Positions 23,307 to 32,016 of a stretch of DNA of 36,993 nucleotides are shown here, in pieces. Under the pieces are notes generated by a model. It was not told where the DNA came from. It searched no databases and saw only the letters and a program-made list of their open reading frames with translations. Source of the stretch: Lachnospiraceae bacterium (GTDB taxonomy: Bacteria > Bacillota > Clostridia > Lachnospirales > Lachnospiraceae); assembly GCA_017520155.1 (NCBI GenBank), contig JAFXGR010000010.1:1-36993 (forward strand). The letters run 5' to 3'. Every line of letters begins with the position of its first letter. The stretch's first letter is position 1. Position numbers and translations under genes: made by a program.

Positions 23307-24806
23307 CTATTTTTTGTAAAAGCTATTAATTTTAGTTTTTAAATGGGGAGGCTTTTTCTTGGGGTTTATGGTATCCTTCCAAAGCTCCGGAATAAATAAC
23401 ATCAATAAGGGAAATAATTCCAATCTTCCGGCCAGCATGTCGAAGCAAAGAACCAGCTTTGAGAATGAGCTGAAATGACTGAAATTAGCAGTGGGACCAA
23501 CAGTCTCAAGTCCCGGCCCGATATTATTAAAAGTGGCAGCAACAGCAGTAAAATTTGTGGTAAAATCCTTATTATCAAAGGAAATTAAAATTAGAGATAA
23601 AGCAAAAATTACAATATAAGTAATAAAATATACATTGGCGGAGCGAACAACCTCATGTTCTACAGGACGTTCATCCATTTTGATTTTTTTCACACTTTTA
23701 GGATGAATGTAGGAAGTGATTTCCTTTCGGATGGTTTTTAACAGAATTAAAAGTCGGCTTACCTTCAATCCTCCTCCGGTACTTCCTGCACAGGCGCCAA
23801 TAAACATTAGTAAAATAAGAATAGATTTGCTACTTTCATGCCATAGGTTAAAATCTGTTGTAGCAAAGCCTGAAGTAGTGATAATGGAAGCAACTTGGAA
23901 AAAAGCATGGGTTAAACTTTCAAATCCTCCCATTCCTATTCTGTATAAGTTAATAAAAATTAATAGGGTTGAAGCAAAAATCAGGCCAAAATACCAGCGT
24001 ATTTCCTCCATCTTAAAGGCTTTTTTAACCTGATGAAAAATAATCAGATAGTAGGCATTAAAATTTACACCAAAAAGCATCATAAAGATTCCGGTTACCC
24101 AGATAATATAGGGAGAATAGTCAGCCATACTGCTGTTTTTTACTCCAAATCCTCCTGTACCTGCAGTACCAAAGGTGGTGCATAGGGCATCAAAAACAGG
24201 CATACGTCCTACTAAAAGAAAAAGGAACATAGCTAAAGTCATCCCTAAGTAAATTAAATAAAGAATTCTGGCAGTATAGCGAATTTTGGGAACAAGCTTT
24301 CCTACAGAGGGACCGGGGCTTTCTGCCTTCATCAGATTAATATTGCTTCCGCCGCTCATAGGAACAATAGCCAGTAAAAAGACTAATACCCCCATACCTC
24401 CAATCCAATGGGTGAAGCTTCGCCAGATTAAATTGCTGTAGGAAAGAGCCTCCACATCTGATAGAATACTGGAACCGGTAGTGGTAAAGCCGGAGACAGT
24501 TTCAAAGAAGGCATCAACAAACTTAGGAATCTCTCCAGTGAGATAAAAGGGAAGGCAGCCTACCAGACTAAGAAGAATCCAGCTTAAAGCCGTGGCTACA
24601 CAGCCTTCCTTTAAATAAAAAACAGAATCCTTTGGCTTTTTCAATGTGGTAATAATACCAATGGTAAGACATAATAAGGCAATCCCAAGATAGGGAAGTA
24701 AAGTATTTTCCTTATAAATTATAGCAGTAATAATAGGCAAAAGAAAAAAGAAAGATTGAATTTTTAAAATACTGCCTAAAATAAAACGTATCATGGATAG
24801 ATTCAT
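23307..24806 (-). CDS. trkH: TrkH-family potassium uptake protein
   Basis: 499 residues, a polytopic K+ channel subunit of the Trk/Ktr system in the plasma membrane. Four pore-loop repeats are visible with their filter glycines: TTTGSS (about 110), GTAGTGGFG (about 218), TTSGFATTDF (about 318) and NNIGPGL (about 432). Many hydrophobic segments lie between them. Length matches TrkH more than the shorter KtrB. It follows trkA by 97 bases on the same strand; no terminator is seen between, so they probably form one operon. The start has no strong ribosome binding site, so the N-terminus is uncertain by a few residues. Confidence 0.9.
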   Translation of the reverse strand: MNLSMIRFILGSILKIQSFFFLLPIITAIIYKENTLLPYLGIALLCLTIGIITTLKKPKDSVFYLKEGCVATALSWILLSLVGCLPFYLTGEIPKFVDAFFETVSGFTTTGSSILSDVEALSYSNLIWRSFTHWIGGMGVLVFLLAIVPMSGGSNINLMKAESPGPSVGKLVPKIRYTARILYLIYLGMTLAMFLFLLVGRMPVFDALCTTFGTAGTGGFGVKNSSMADYSPYIIWVTGIFMMLFGVNFNAYYLIIFHQVKKAFKMEEIRWYFGLIFASTLLIFINLYRIGMGGFESLTHAFFQVASIITTSGFATTDFNLWHESSKSILILLMFIGACAGSTGGGLKVSRLLILLKTIRKEITSYIHPKSVKKIKMDERPVEHEVVRSANVYFITYIVIFALSLILISFDNKDFTTNFTAVAATFNNIGPGLETVGPTANFSHFSSFSKLVLCFDMLAGRLELFPLLMLFIPELWKDTINPKKKPPHLKTKINSFYKK

Positions 24807-24903
24807 ATTAATATTCTATGCTTTTTTCGGCAATCCTTTCACTCTTTATTGTTGCTGAATGATTAATGCAACGGTTTTTAATTATACTAATGGCCGATTT
24901 CCA

Positions 24904-26292
24904 TTATCGTAATATATCTTCTATTTCATCAAAGCCACTATGTTTGGTAACTACCATAACGGAGTCTCCTACCTGAATACAGTCGTTACCGGTGGGAAGA
25001 AGAATTCGTCCTCTTCGATTAATAAAAGCAATAAGAACCTGATCTTTCATTTTTAATTCCATTAGGGGGATATCCGTGGCTTTGGAGGATCTGTCAATAC
25101 GAAATTCCAAGGCTTCTACTCTGGAATCAAATAAATGGTATAAGGTTTCCAAATTACTGTCGATAGAGTTTTTCTTAGCTCTTACATAGGCAATGATAGC
25201 TTCAGAAATAATCAATCTGGGATAGATAACACTTCCAAGTTCCAAGGATGAAATTACTTTTTTAAAAGACAAACGGTTAATCTTGGTAATCACTTTAGTT
25301 TCTGAAAGCTGTCTTGCGTGTAAAGTAAGCATTACGTTTTCTTCATCTAGCCCGGTAAGAGGAACAAAGGACTCTACCGTTTCAATTCCTTCTTCTCGCA
25401 GAAGCTCTTCATCTGTACCATCACCATTAATAATAATGGCTTTGGGAAGAAGAGTACTTAATTCTTCACAACGTTTCTTGTCTTTTTCAATAATTTTTAC
25501 AGAAATACCCATGTGAAGCAGCTGTTCAGCCAGATAATAGGTGGACTTACCTCCTCCAATAATGAGAGTACTGTTAACTCGCTTTGTTTTTACACAGATA
25601 TGCTGGAGAAAGTTCTTAATGGTACTTCTTTGAGCAACAAAAGAAATAATATCACCGGATTGTATTTGGGAAGCACCGGTAGGAATTTCTACTTCTCCAT
25701 CTCGTTCAATGGCACAAACTAAAACTCTGGCAGGTACCTTAGAGGAAAGCTGCATCAAAGTAATTCCGTCTAAAATATTTCCTTCCGGGACCTTAAACTG
25801 AACCAGCTCAGCCTGCCCATGGGCAAAGGGACTGACTTCCAGTGCAGTAGGAAGATAAAGAATTCTTGCGATTTCCTTAGCTGCCTCCAGTTCCGGATTG
25901 ATAATCATGGCAAGGCCCAGCTGCCCTCGTAAATAATCCACTTCCATGCTGTATTCCGGATTACGTACTCGGGCAATGGTAGAGCATCTTCTTACTCTTC
26001 GGGCAACAGTACAGCATAAAAGATTTAATTCATCAGAACCGGTTACGGCAATCAACAGGTCTGTGGAATCAATACCTGCATCTTTTTGGATGCCGGGACT
26101 GGCTCCATTTCCCTCTACACCCATAATATCGTAAAGATTTGTTAATTCATGTATTTTATTTATATTGGTATCAATTATGGTTATATCATGACCTTCTCTG
26201 CAAAGCTGATCTACTAAAGTAGAACCTACTTTTCCGCATCCCACAATAATAATTTTTAAACCAACGGGACGGTCATTTTTATTTCGAAACAT
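24904..26292 (-). CDS. trkA: Trk system potassium uptake regulator TrkA
   Basis: 462 residues, a cytoplasmic NAD(H)/nucleotide-binding gating subunit. There are two RCK repeats, each with an N-domain Rossmann fold (IIIVGCGKVGSTLVDQL near 13; LIIGGGKSTYYLAEQL near 243) and a TrkA_C subdomain (near 150-230 and 380-460). Conserved acidic ends to the second strand (IIDTN, IIEKD) fit adenine nucleotide binding. AGGAGG lies eight bases before the ATG. It precedes trkH, with which it should form the transporter. Confidence 0.92.
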   Translation of the reverse strand: MFRNKNDRPVGLKIIIVGCGKVGSTLVDQLCREGHDITIIDTNINKIHELTNLYDIMGVEGNGASPGIQKDAGIDSTDLLIAVTGSDELNLLCCTVARRVRRCSTIARVRNPEYSMEVDYLRGQLGLAMIINPELEAAKEIARILYLPTALEVSPFAHGQAELVQFKVPEGNILDGITLMQLSSKVPARVLVCAIERDGEVEIPTGASQIQSGDIISFVAQRSTIKNFLQHICVKTKRVNSTLIIGGGKSTYYLAEQLLHMGISVKIIEKDKKRCEELSTLLPKAIIINGDGTDEELLREEGIETVESFVPLTGLDEENVMLTLHARQLSETKVITKINRLSFKKVISSLELGSVIYPRLIISEAIIAYVRAKKNSIDSNLETLYHLFDSRVEALEFRIDRSSKATDIPLMELKMKDQVLIAFINRRGRILLPTGNDCIQVGDSVMVVTKHSGFDEIEDILR

Positions 26293-26481
26293 AGTGTCCT
26301 CCTGATGTCTTTCATAAATAATAGGTTTACAAAAATTACGGAATAATTTTTAAGAATAGATATAAAGTAATTGTAGCACTTTTGAGAGGAAAGGGAAAGA
26401 GGCTGAACTGTTACTTATTTGGAAATGGATAGCAGAAAAATATGATAAAAGTTTTATAGGAGAAGAGTATATTATAAAAAT

Positions 26482-26527
26482 CCTCACTTATAGAAAAGCA
26501 CTAAAAAGAGCTATTCCATAAGTGAGG
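26482..26527 (-). terminator. Probable terminator of the rubredoxin gene
   Basis: CCTCACTTAT (26482-26491) and ATAAGTGAGG (26518-26527) form a perfect 10-base-pair stem. On the minus strand it is followed by ATTTTTAT. It lies about 140 bases past the rubredoxin stop codon. The gene-free stretch 26293-26663 otherwise holds the short repeat at 26536-26600 and a solo repeat-end-like GGCTGAACTGTTAC (26401-26414). Confidence 0.55.
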
Positions 26528-26535
26528 AGTAATTC

Positions 26536-26600
26536 GTGACTATTCAAGACAAGCTCCAAAATACTCTGTATTTTCTTAGTTTAGGTATAGCTAAATAGAA
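26536..26600. repeat. Palindromic repeat, GTAACTATTCAG family, short decayed copy
   Basis: GTGACTATTCAAG at the left and CTAAATAG at the right are decayed versions of the family ends. The internal AAAATACTCTGTATTTTCTTAGTTTAGG aligns with AAAATACTTAATATTTTCTC of the short copy at 3003-3064. It lies downstream of the minus-strand rubredoxin gene. Confidence 0.55.
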
Positions 26601-26663
26601 GTGGATAAAATAACCTTGTGAAAATAAGAGTTTAATGGCTGCTACGTTAAACAATGATAAAAG

Positions 26664-27278
26664 CTATTGTTTTTCAAAGTCAGAAGCAGGATGCTTACAT
26701 AACGGACAGATATAATCTGCGGGAAGCTCCTCGCCTTCATAAACATATCCGCATACTTTACATACCCAGGTGGTTTTGTCAGACTTGTTTTGATTTGCCT
26801 GTGGCTTTGGCTTGATATTTTCCTGATAGTAGGAATAAGTGGTACTGGGAACATCATTCAATACATCCATATCAGTAACTAATGCAATGAATAAAGTATG
26901 AGTTCCAAGATCTAAGGTCTGTTCTACTTTGGCAGAAATATAGCCGTTACATCCTTCGGTAATATAATTGATTCCGTTTTCCCCTAAGGCAAAACCATCA
27001 AAGCCTTCAAATTTATCTACATCTTTTCCTGACTGAAAACCAAAACGCTTGAAAAGATCAAAATTTGCTTTTTGGTTAATCATGGATACAGTGAATTTTC
27101 CTGTTTCCATAATCATATCATGAGTATAGTTTGCTTTATTAACTGCAATCTGAATTCGGTTGGGACTATTAGTTACCTGACCTGCTGTATTAATAATACA
27201 ACCACTCTGCTTGCCATCTTTTACGGCTGTCAGTACATATAATCCATAGGTTAATTGAAACATTGCTTTTTCATTCAT
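26664..27278 (-). CDS. High-molecular-weight rubredoxin (flavin reductase-rubredoxin fusion)
   Basis: A 204-residue cytoplasmic fusion. Residues about 1-150 are an FMN-binding flavin-reductase-like domain (FQLTYGLYVLTAV, NTAGQVTNSPNRI, NKANYTHDMI, FTVSMINQKANFDLFKRFGF). A short Lys/Gln linker follows. Residues about 167-204 are rubredoxin with CKVCGYVYEG and CPLCKHPASDFE, all four iron-binding cysteines present. The same domain order is known in Moorella Hrb, which passes electrons from NADH to the flavodiiron protein FprA for oxygen or NO detoxification; no fprA is in this window. AAGGAG lies before the ATG. A FUR-family palindrome upstream suggests control by peroxide or metal. Confidence 0.9.
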   Translation of the reverse strand: MNEKAMFQLTYGLYVLTAVKDGKQSGCIINTAGQVTNSPNRIQIAVNKANYTHDMIMETGKFTVSMINQKANFDLFKRFGFQSGKDVDKFEGFDGFALGENGINYITEGCNGYISAKVEQTLDLGTHTLFIALVTDMDVLNDVPSTTYSYYQENIKPKPQANQNKSDKTTWVCKVCGYVYEGEELPADYICPLCKHPASDFEKQ

Positions 27279-27320
27279 TTTGGTATTCTCCTTCTAAGTA
27301 AAATTTTTATTTATATCAAT

Positions 27321-27339
27321 AATAGTAATCATTACTATT
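27321..27339. promoter_or_regulatory. FUR-family operator (PerR/Fur/Zur-like)
   Basis: AATAGTAAT-C-ATTACTATT is a perfect 9-1-9 palindrome, about 45 bases before the rubredoxin start. Its core TAGTAAT-C-ATTACTA has the 7-1-7 form shared by PerR, Fur and Zur boxes. PerR is the likeliest on functional grounds, although TAGTAAT is as close to the Zur box. On the minus strand TTGCAT (near 27372) and weak -10-like bases lie just upstream. The rest of 27279-27610 is AT-rich; TAGTGCAACGGTACTA (about 27418) is an imperfect palindrome of unknown meaning. Confidence 0.6.
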
Positions 27340-27610
27340 TATAGATATACAATAACATATCTAAGCAAAAATGCAAGTACTTTTTTATTTTATTTAAAAA
27401 AATTATTTTATGATACTAGTGCAACGGTACTAATGCCCTAACACTTTATAATAAGTTTATCACATTAGATTATGTTTGCAAAGATAGAGAAAAAAGCAGG
27501 CTGGTGGAAGTGATTAGAGATAAAACAAATTGAAAAAATGAGGAGTTTTAATCTGTTCTGATTTTTTCGGGAAAATCATATATTGTAAAAAACATTTTTA
27601 GAGGTTTTCC

Positions 27611-27916
27611 TTGAAAGATTACATTGAAGAGAGAGTATTGCAGATCTCTGCCTATATTATTGAAAATAATGCCACTGTAAGACAGGCGGCAAAGCATTTT
27701 GGAATTAGTAAGAGTACGGCACATAAAGATGCTACCGAACGCTTGGAGCTCATCAACCCTGCTTTAGCTGCAGAAACAAGAAAAATCTTAAATATCAATA
27801 AATCAGAACGCCATATCCGCGGAGGAATGGCAACAAAAGAAAAATATCGGGTATCGGTTCATCCCATGACCGATCATTTACTCGTTGGTCATGGAAGAAA
27901 AAGTAAAAATATATAG
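27611..27916 (+). CDS. spoIIID: Sporulation transcriptional regulator SpoIIID
   Basis: A 101-residue helix-turn-helix DNA-binding protein acting in the mother cell after sigma-E. It matches the SpoIIID family throughout: KDYIEERVLQISAYI, then VRQAAKHFGISKSTAHKD (helix-turn-helix, about residues 22-40), RLELINPALA and the basic RHIRGGMATKEKY. The start is TTG with GAGG six bases upstream; no better start exists. CATATATT (27577-27584) resembles a sigma-E -10, but no convincing -35 is seen. In many clostridia spoIIID sits beside spoIIQ; here it is about 21 kb away. It carries some 15-20 more C-terminal residues than B. subtilis SpoIIID. Confidence 0.9.
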   Translation: MKDYIEERVLQISAYIIENNATVRQAAKHFGISKSTAHKDATERLELINPALAAETRKILNINKSERHIRGGMATKEKYRVSVHPMTDHLLVGHGRKSKNI

Positions 27917-27920
27917 ATGA

Positions 27921-27991
27921 CACCTACCTGGCTGAAAGCCACTTAAAATGTAGGGGGAGCCCATAATAGGAAGCCAAAGGAGAAATTGTTA
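27921..27991. repeat. Hairpin repeat following a sporulation gene, copy B
   Basis: Aligns without gaps to 6239-6309 (shared CTGAAAG, AAATGT, AGGAAGC and a closing AATTGTTA). Here the stem is weaker: CACCTAC faces GTAGGGG imperfectly. It starts 5 bases after the spoIIID stop. Just beyond, GTTAAAATA and TATTTTAAC (27988-28019) form an AT-rich stem without a T-run. Confidence 0.6.
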
Positions 27992-28083
27992 AAATATCAA
28001 CACAAGCCGGTATTTTAACAGAAATCAGATCCCGTTATATCCCCCCTTTTTTATGAAATAAAAATCTAAAAGGCAGGAACTTC

Positions 28084-28935
28084 CTAAAAGCTGGATTTCA
28101 TAAACTGCTTGGGGGTAATTCCCTTATATTTATGGAAGGTTTTAATAAAGTAACTTTCATCATTAAAGCCACAGGAAATTGCCACCTCTTTTATGGTAAT
28201 ATCCTTAGTGGACAACATCTCACAGGCGCACTCAATTCGATAATAATTGAGATAATCAATAGGGGTGCGATCTGTCATACTGCGAAAGTAGCGGCAGAAA
28301 TATTTGGGATTCATACCCGCAATCTTAGATAAATTTTCCAGACTGATGGAACTGCTGTAATTATCGGAAATGTAAACAAGTACATTTTTGATGGAAGCCA
28401 GACGTTCAGCGGAAACATTATCCTGTCTTGTCTTTTCATATAAATGCTCATTAATAATAGTTCCCAGCAGATGATAAAGTGAACCTTGTACCATAAATTC
28501 ATATCCTGTTTTTTTGCCGGAAAGGGCAAGGCATAAATCTTCCATAATCAGGGGAATTTTTTTACTTTTTTCAGAAAGCCAGGTATGGACTGTGATTTTT
28601 TGATCAATAATATCCCGGATAATTTTAGAACAGGCATGATTGTCCTTTAACAGAATCTGTAAATCAAAAACAATACATTCATAAACACAGTCATAAGGAG
28701 TGCCTCCGTGAAACATTCCGCTGGAAATAAAAATTACATCTCCGGGATGGTATACCTTAGTTGTTTTCTCTAAATTTAGATGAAAAGTACCGGAAATAAT
28801 ACGAATCAGTTCATAGTGAGTATGCCAGTGATATTGCATTTCATAACGAGGACTGTGAGGAGTCTGATGATAAAAAGCAATAGGAAAATTAAAGGTTCCC
28901 TGAGGGAGACGTTCTTGATAGTCTATGTATTTCAT
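28084..28935 (-). CDS. AraC-family transcriptional regulator
   Basis: 283 residues. An N-terminal cupin sugar-sensing domain (about 15-150) includes QYHWHTHYELIRIISG and HPGDVIFISSGMFHG. A C-terminal AraC DNA-binding domain with two helix-turn-helix units (about 180-283) includes LSKIAGMNPKYFCRYFR and EVAISCGFNDESYFIKTFH, ending GITPKQF. The frame stays open upstream to 29130, but that extension is hydrophobic and unlike a regulator, while the ATG at 28935 has AAAGGA at good spacing. It is divergent from fucI, so its likely role is sugar-dependent activation of the fucose genes; L-fucose or fuculose as effector is inferred from position only. Confidence 0.9.
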   Translation of the reverse strand: MKYIDYQERLPQGTFNFPIAFYHQTPHSPRYEMQYHWHTHYELIRIISGTFHLNLEKTTKVYHPGDVIFISSGMFHGGTPYDCVYECIVFDLQILLKDNHACSKIIRDIIDQKITVHTWLSEKSKKIPLIMEDLCLALSGKKTGYEFMVQGSLYHLLGTIINEHLYEKTRQDNVSAERLASIKNVLVYISDNYSSSISLENLSKIAGMNPKYFCRYFRSMTDRTPIDYLNYYRIECACEMLSTKDITIKEVAISCGFNDESYFIKTFHKYKGITPKQFMKSSF

Positions 28936-29092
28936 AAATGGAATCCTTTCTGTTCTTTTTTGTCTTAATGGTAAATATAATGAAAGTTTTAGAACAATAA
29001 AAATAAAATTCTCCATAGAGGATGGGGAAAATAAAAAAACAGAAAATATGACAAAAAAGTGAATATTGTACAGTTTTTTTTTAGTATAACAC

Positions 29093-29121
29093 TTTTGTTT
29101 TGGTTTCACAAACATTATAAT
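29093..29121 (+). promoter_or_regulatory. Probable activator-dependent promoter of fucI
   Basis: A perfect TATAAT (29116-29121) has only TTTTGT at the -35 position with 17-base spacing. A weak -35 next to a divergent AraC gene fits activator dependence. Specific operator repeats were not recognised in the AT-rich 28936-29183 gap. Confidence 0.45.
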
Positions 29122-29183
29122 TAAAAACATACAATTATCGCAATGGGCGAAAAAGAGTAAAGATAGTTAAAGGAGGATTAATT

Positions 29184-30983
29184 ATGGCAGAGAGCAGATT
29201 AATCGGAGGATATCCGGTAATTGGTATCAGACCTACAATCGATGGACGAAGAGGACCGTTAAAAGTACGTGAAGGTTTAGAAGATCAGACAATGGGAATG
29301 GCACAGCGTGCAAAAAAACTCATTGAAGAAAACTTAAAATATTCTAACGGAGAACCGGTAAAGGTTATAATTGCGGATACTACCATTGGTCGTGTGGCAG
29401 AAGCAGCAGCCTGTGAAGAAAAGTTTAGAAGAGAAGGTGTTGCCATTACTCTTACCGTTACTCCTTGTTGGTGTTATGGTTCTGAAACCATGGATATGGA
29501 TCCTACAACAATTAAAGCAGTATGGGGATTCAACGGAACAGAAAGACCCGGTGCAGTTTACCTTGCTTCCGTATTAGCAACACATGCACAGAAGGGACTT
29601 CCTGCTTTTGGTATTTACGGACATGAAGTACAGGATTTGGATGATACTACAATTCCTGCTGATGTAGAAGAAAAATTATTAAGATTTGCCCGTGCAGCTG
29701 TAGCAGTTGCTACCATGAGAGGAAAATCTTACTTACAGATCGGTTCTATCTGTATGGGTATTGGCGGATCTATTATTGATTCCGACTTTATGGAAAGCTA
29801 CTTTGGTTTAAGAGTAGAATCTGTTGACGAGGTAGAAATTATCCGTCGTATGACAGAAGGAATTTATGATGAAGCTGAATATAAGAAAGCACTTGCTTGG
29901 GCAAAAGAAAAATGTGTAATCGGTTTTGATAAGAACCCTGATTTCGTTAAAAACAGTGATGAAGTAAAAGAAGAACAGTTTGAGTTTGTAGTAAAAATGG
30001 CAGTAATCATTCAGGAAATGATGAATGGATGCAAAACACTTCCTGAAGGATGTGAAGAAGAAGCAGTTGGTCATAACGCTATTGCTGCCGGATTCCAGGG
30101 ACAGAGACAGTGGACAGACTTCTATCCTAACGGAGACTTTGCAGAAGCTATTCTGAATACTTCCTTCGACTGGAATGGAGCAAGAGAACCTTATATCCTT
30201 GCTACAGAAAATGATGTATTAAACGGTATGGGTATGCTGTTTATGAAACTGTTAACAAACAGAGCTCAGATGTTTGCAGACGTTCGTACTTATTGGAGTT
30301 CTGATGCAATTAAGAGAGTAACAGGATATGATGTAGAAGGCGTGGCAAAGGAAGCTAACGGTGTTATTCACTTAATCAACTCCGGAGCTTGCTGTCTGGA
30401 TGCTAATGCAGAAGCAAAGGATGCTGACGGAAATGCAGTAATGAAGCCTTGGTATGAAGTAACAAAAGAAGATCAGGATGCAATTATGGCAGCTACCACC
30501 TGGAACCCTGCTGATAACGGATACTTCCGTGGAGGCGGATATTCTTCCAGATTTGAAACAACAGCAACTATGCCTGCAACAATGATTCGTTTAAATCTGG
30601 TAAAAGGAATCGGACCTGTTCTTCAGATTGCTGAAGGTTGGACAGTAGGGCTTCCTACAGAGGTATCTGATGCATTATGGAAACGTACAGACTATACATG
30701 GCCTTGTACATGGTTTGCTCCAAGATGTGATGGAAAAGAAGGTTCTCCTTTCAAAACAGCTTATGAAGTGATGAATAACTGGGGAGCTAACCACGGAGCA
30801 ATCTCCTATGGTCATATTGGTGCAGACTTAATTACGATGTGCTCTATTATGAGAATTCCGGTTTGTATGCATAACGTACCGGAACAGGATATTTTCAGAC
30901 CTGCTGCATGGAATGCTTTTGGAATGGATAAAGAAGGTGCAGATTACAGAGCTTGTGCTACATATGGTCCTATGTACAAATAA
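29184..30983 (+). CDS. fucI: L-fucose isomerase
   Basis: Converts L-fucose to L-fuculose (and D-arabinose to D-ribulose) in the cytoplasm with Mn2+. 599 residues, matching FucI (about 590). The start [21 protein letters not shown] is the family signature. Other typical segments are [45 protein letters not shown] and the C-terminal [18 protein letters not shown]. The metal-ligand Glu and Asp fall within the [16 protein letters not shown]-like region and its surroundings. AAAGGAGG lies before the ATG. Codons are strongly biased, suggesting high expression. It is followed by a strong terminator, so the importer genes further on are transcribed separately. No fuculokinase or aldolase gene is here. 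Confidence 0.93.
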   Translation: MAESRLIGGYPVIGIRPTIDGRRGPLKVREGLEDQTMGMAQRAKKLIEENLKYSNGEPVKVIIADTTIGRVAEAAACEEKFRREGVAITLTVTPCWCYGSETMDMDPTTIKAVWGFNGTERPGAVYLASVLATHAQKGLPAFGIYGHEVQDLDDTTIPADVEEKLLRFARAAVAVATMRGKSYLQIGSICMGIGGSIIDSDFMESYFGLRVESVDEVEIIRRMTEGIYDEAEYKKALAWAKEKCVIGFDKNPDFVKNSDEVKEEQFEFVVKMAVIIQEMMNGCKTLPEGCEEEAVGHNAIAAGFQGQRQWTDFYPNGDFAEAILNTSFDWNGAREPYILATENDVLNGMGMLFMKLLTNRAQMFADVRTYWSSDAIKRVTGYDVEGVAKEANGVIHLINSGACCLDANAEAKDADGNAVMKPWYEVTKEDQDAIMAATTWNPADNGYFRGGGYSSRFETTATMPATMIRLNLVKGIGPVLQIAEGWTVGLPTEVSDALWKRTDYTWPCTWFAPRCDGKEGSPFKTAYEVMNNWGANHGAISYGHIGADLITMCSIMRIPVCMHNVPEQDIFRPAAWNAFGMDKEGADYRACATYGPMYK

Positions 30984-31031
30984 GAGACAGATTATAGCGA
31001 AAAGGAAAGCCTGAATCGTTATAAAAGACTT

Positions 31032-31070
31032 AAAATAAGTCGGGAATCTGCCCGATTCCCGACTTATTTT
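31032..31070. terminator. Bidirectional terminator between fucI and the lipoprotein gene
   Basis: AAAATAAGTCGGGAATC and its perfect complement GATTCCCGACTTATTTT form a 17-base-pair stem with a five-base loop. A T-run lies at the 3' side on both strands, so it should stop both convergent transcripts. Confidence 0.85.
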
Positions 31071-31106
31071 TATATACTGTAAAAATGGGTTCCATTAACC
31101 TGATTA

Positions 31107-31664
31107 TCATGAAAAGATATTTTCAAAAATGGACTTTAGATTATTTGAGCGGTTTTGTGGTTTTTCACTGGAAACTTCCGGATGGAAATATTGGTATTGG
31201 ATTGCTTCGTTTATTCCGGTAGACATAACACCGATAAGTACGTTGCCTCCTTCTAAATACCAAACTTCTCCCTTGGCAGTAACCAAATCAGAATCAAATC
31301 CACTATCCCCATACCATTTGGTTGTACGGGAAACAAGATCTTCGTATACATTTTCCAGATCTTCAGCTGAAGTGGGAAGATAAACCCAAGCCATACTTTT
31401 TAGTTTGTTCTGATCATCGAACATATACTTAATAGAACCATCCATACCGTCGTACTGCTTTGGATAAACGTAAGTGATACCTTTATAGCTGGAAGGATAA
31501 GATTCTGTGGGTTCACCTTCCAGAGCCTGAACATCTTCCAGACTGCTTTCCCAGGTTATTTCCGTAAATGGACAAGAAACAACGTCTTTTTTGGAAGAAC
31601 AGCCCATAAGAGAAAGTAAAAGTAAGAGAAATAAGGGTGTAAGTACTTTTAATGAATATTTCAT
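31107..31664 (-). CDS. Lipoprotein of unknown function
   Basis: 185 residues. The signal peptide LTPLFLLLLLSL ends in lipobox LMGC (lipidated Cys about 22). The mature part (about 28-165) is a small alpha/beta fold with WESSLEDVQALEGEPTESY, ITYVYPKQYDG, KLKSMAWVYLP and EVWYLEGGNVLIGVM; the first segment recalls SmpA/BamE-like or PepSY-like small secreted domains, but no family can be assigned. An AGGAGG site sits just before the ATG. It lies opposite in direction to its fucose-locus neighbours with its own leader, so a role in fucose use is doubtful. Confidence 0.75.
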   Translation of the reverse strand: MKYSLKVLTPLFLLLLLSLMGCSSKKDVVSCPFTEITWESSLEDVQALEGEPTESYPSSYKGITYVYPKQYDGMDGSIKYMFDDQNKLKSMAWVYLPTSAEDLENVYEDLVSRTTKWYGDSGFDSDLVTAKGEVWYLEGGNVLIGVMSTGINEAIQYQYFHPEVSSEKPQNRSNNLKSIFENIFS

Positions 31665-31850
31665 ATTGACCTCCTGAATAGTAACTGCCTGTTGCAGTAT
31701 AAGATGAAGGTTATTTTACAATAAAAAGTAGGCAAAAGAAATATGAATTTAAAAAAAACACAAATATTTCACAAAAGACAGGGAAGTAAAAATTTGTACT
31801 GCAAATTAGGCGGATATAATTGAAAAGTATGAAAATAAACCGTGCTTATA

Positions 31851-31879
31851 TTGACTGAAAAATAAGATAGTTATATAAT
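31851..31879 (+). promoter_or_regulatory. Sigma-A promoter of the ABC importer operon
   Basis: TTGACT (31851-31856) and TATAAT (31874-31879) with 17-base spacing. A second, weaker TATAAT lies at 31815-31820. The leader to the GTG start is about 130 bases and contains a near-duplicate of the ribosome-binding region: ATGTAAAAAA...CATGGAAGTAAGAATAAA (31913-31946) and ATGTAAAAAACCATGGAGG...AATAAAG (31988-32016). No catabolite (cre) box was recognised in 31665-32016. Confidence 0.65.
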
Positions 31880-32016
31880 ATTCATAATAATTTAAGGTCG
31901 GACAGGTGATATATGTAAAAAATGCATCATGGAAGTAAGAATAAATAAAATGATCATATTTTAGATATATTTGGTTCGCCTTTTTTTATGTAAAAAACCA
32001 TGGAGGTAGAATAAAG

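Noticed and set aside
28936-29130. Hydrophobic N-terminal extension of the AraC regulator, suggesting a membrane-bound regulator
   Set aside because: The extension is AT-rich non-coding-like sequence; the ATG at 28935 has a proper ribosome binding site and gives the normal AraC length.
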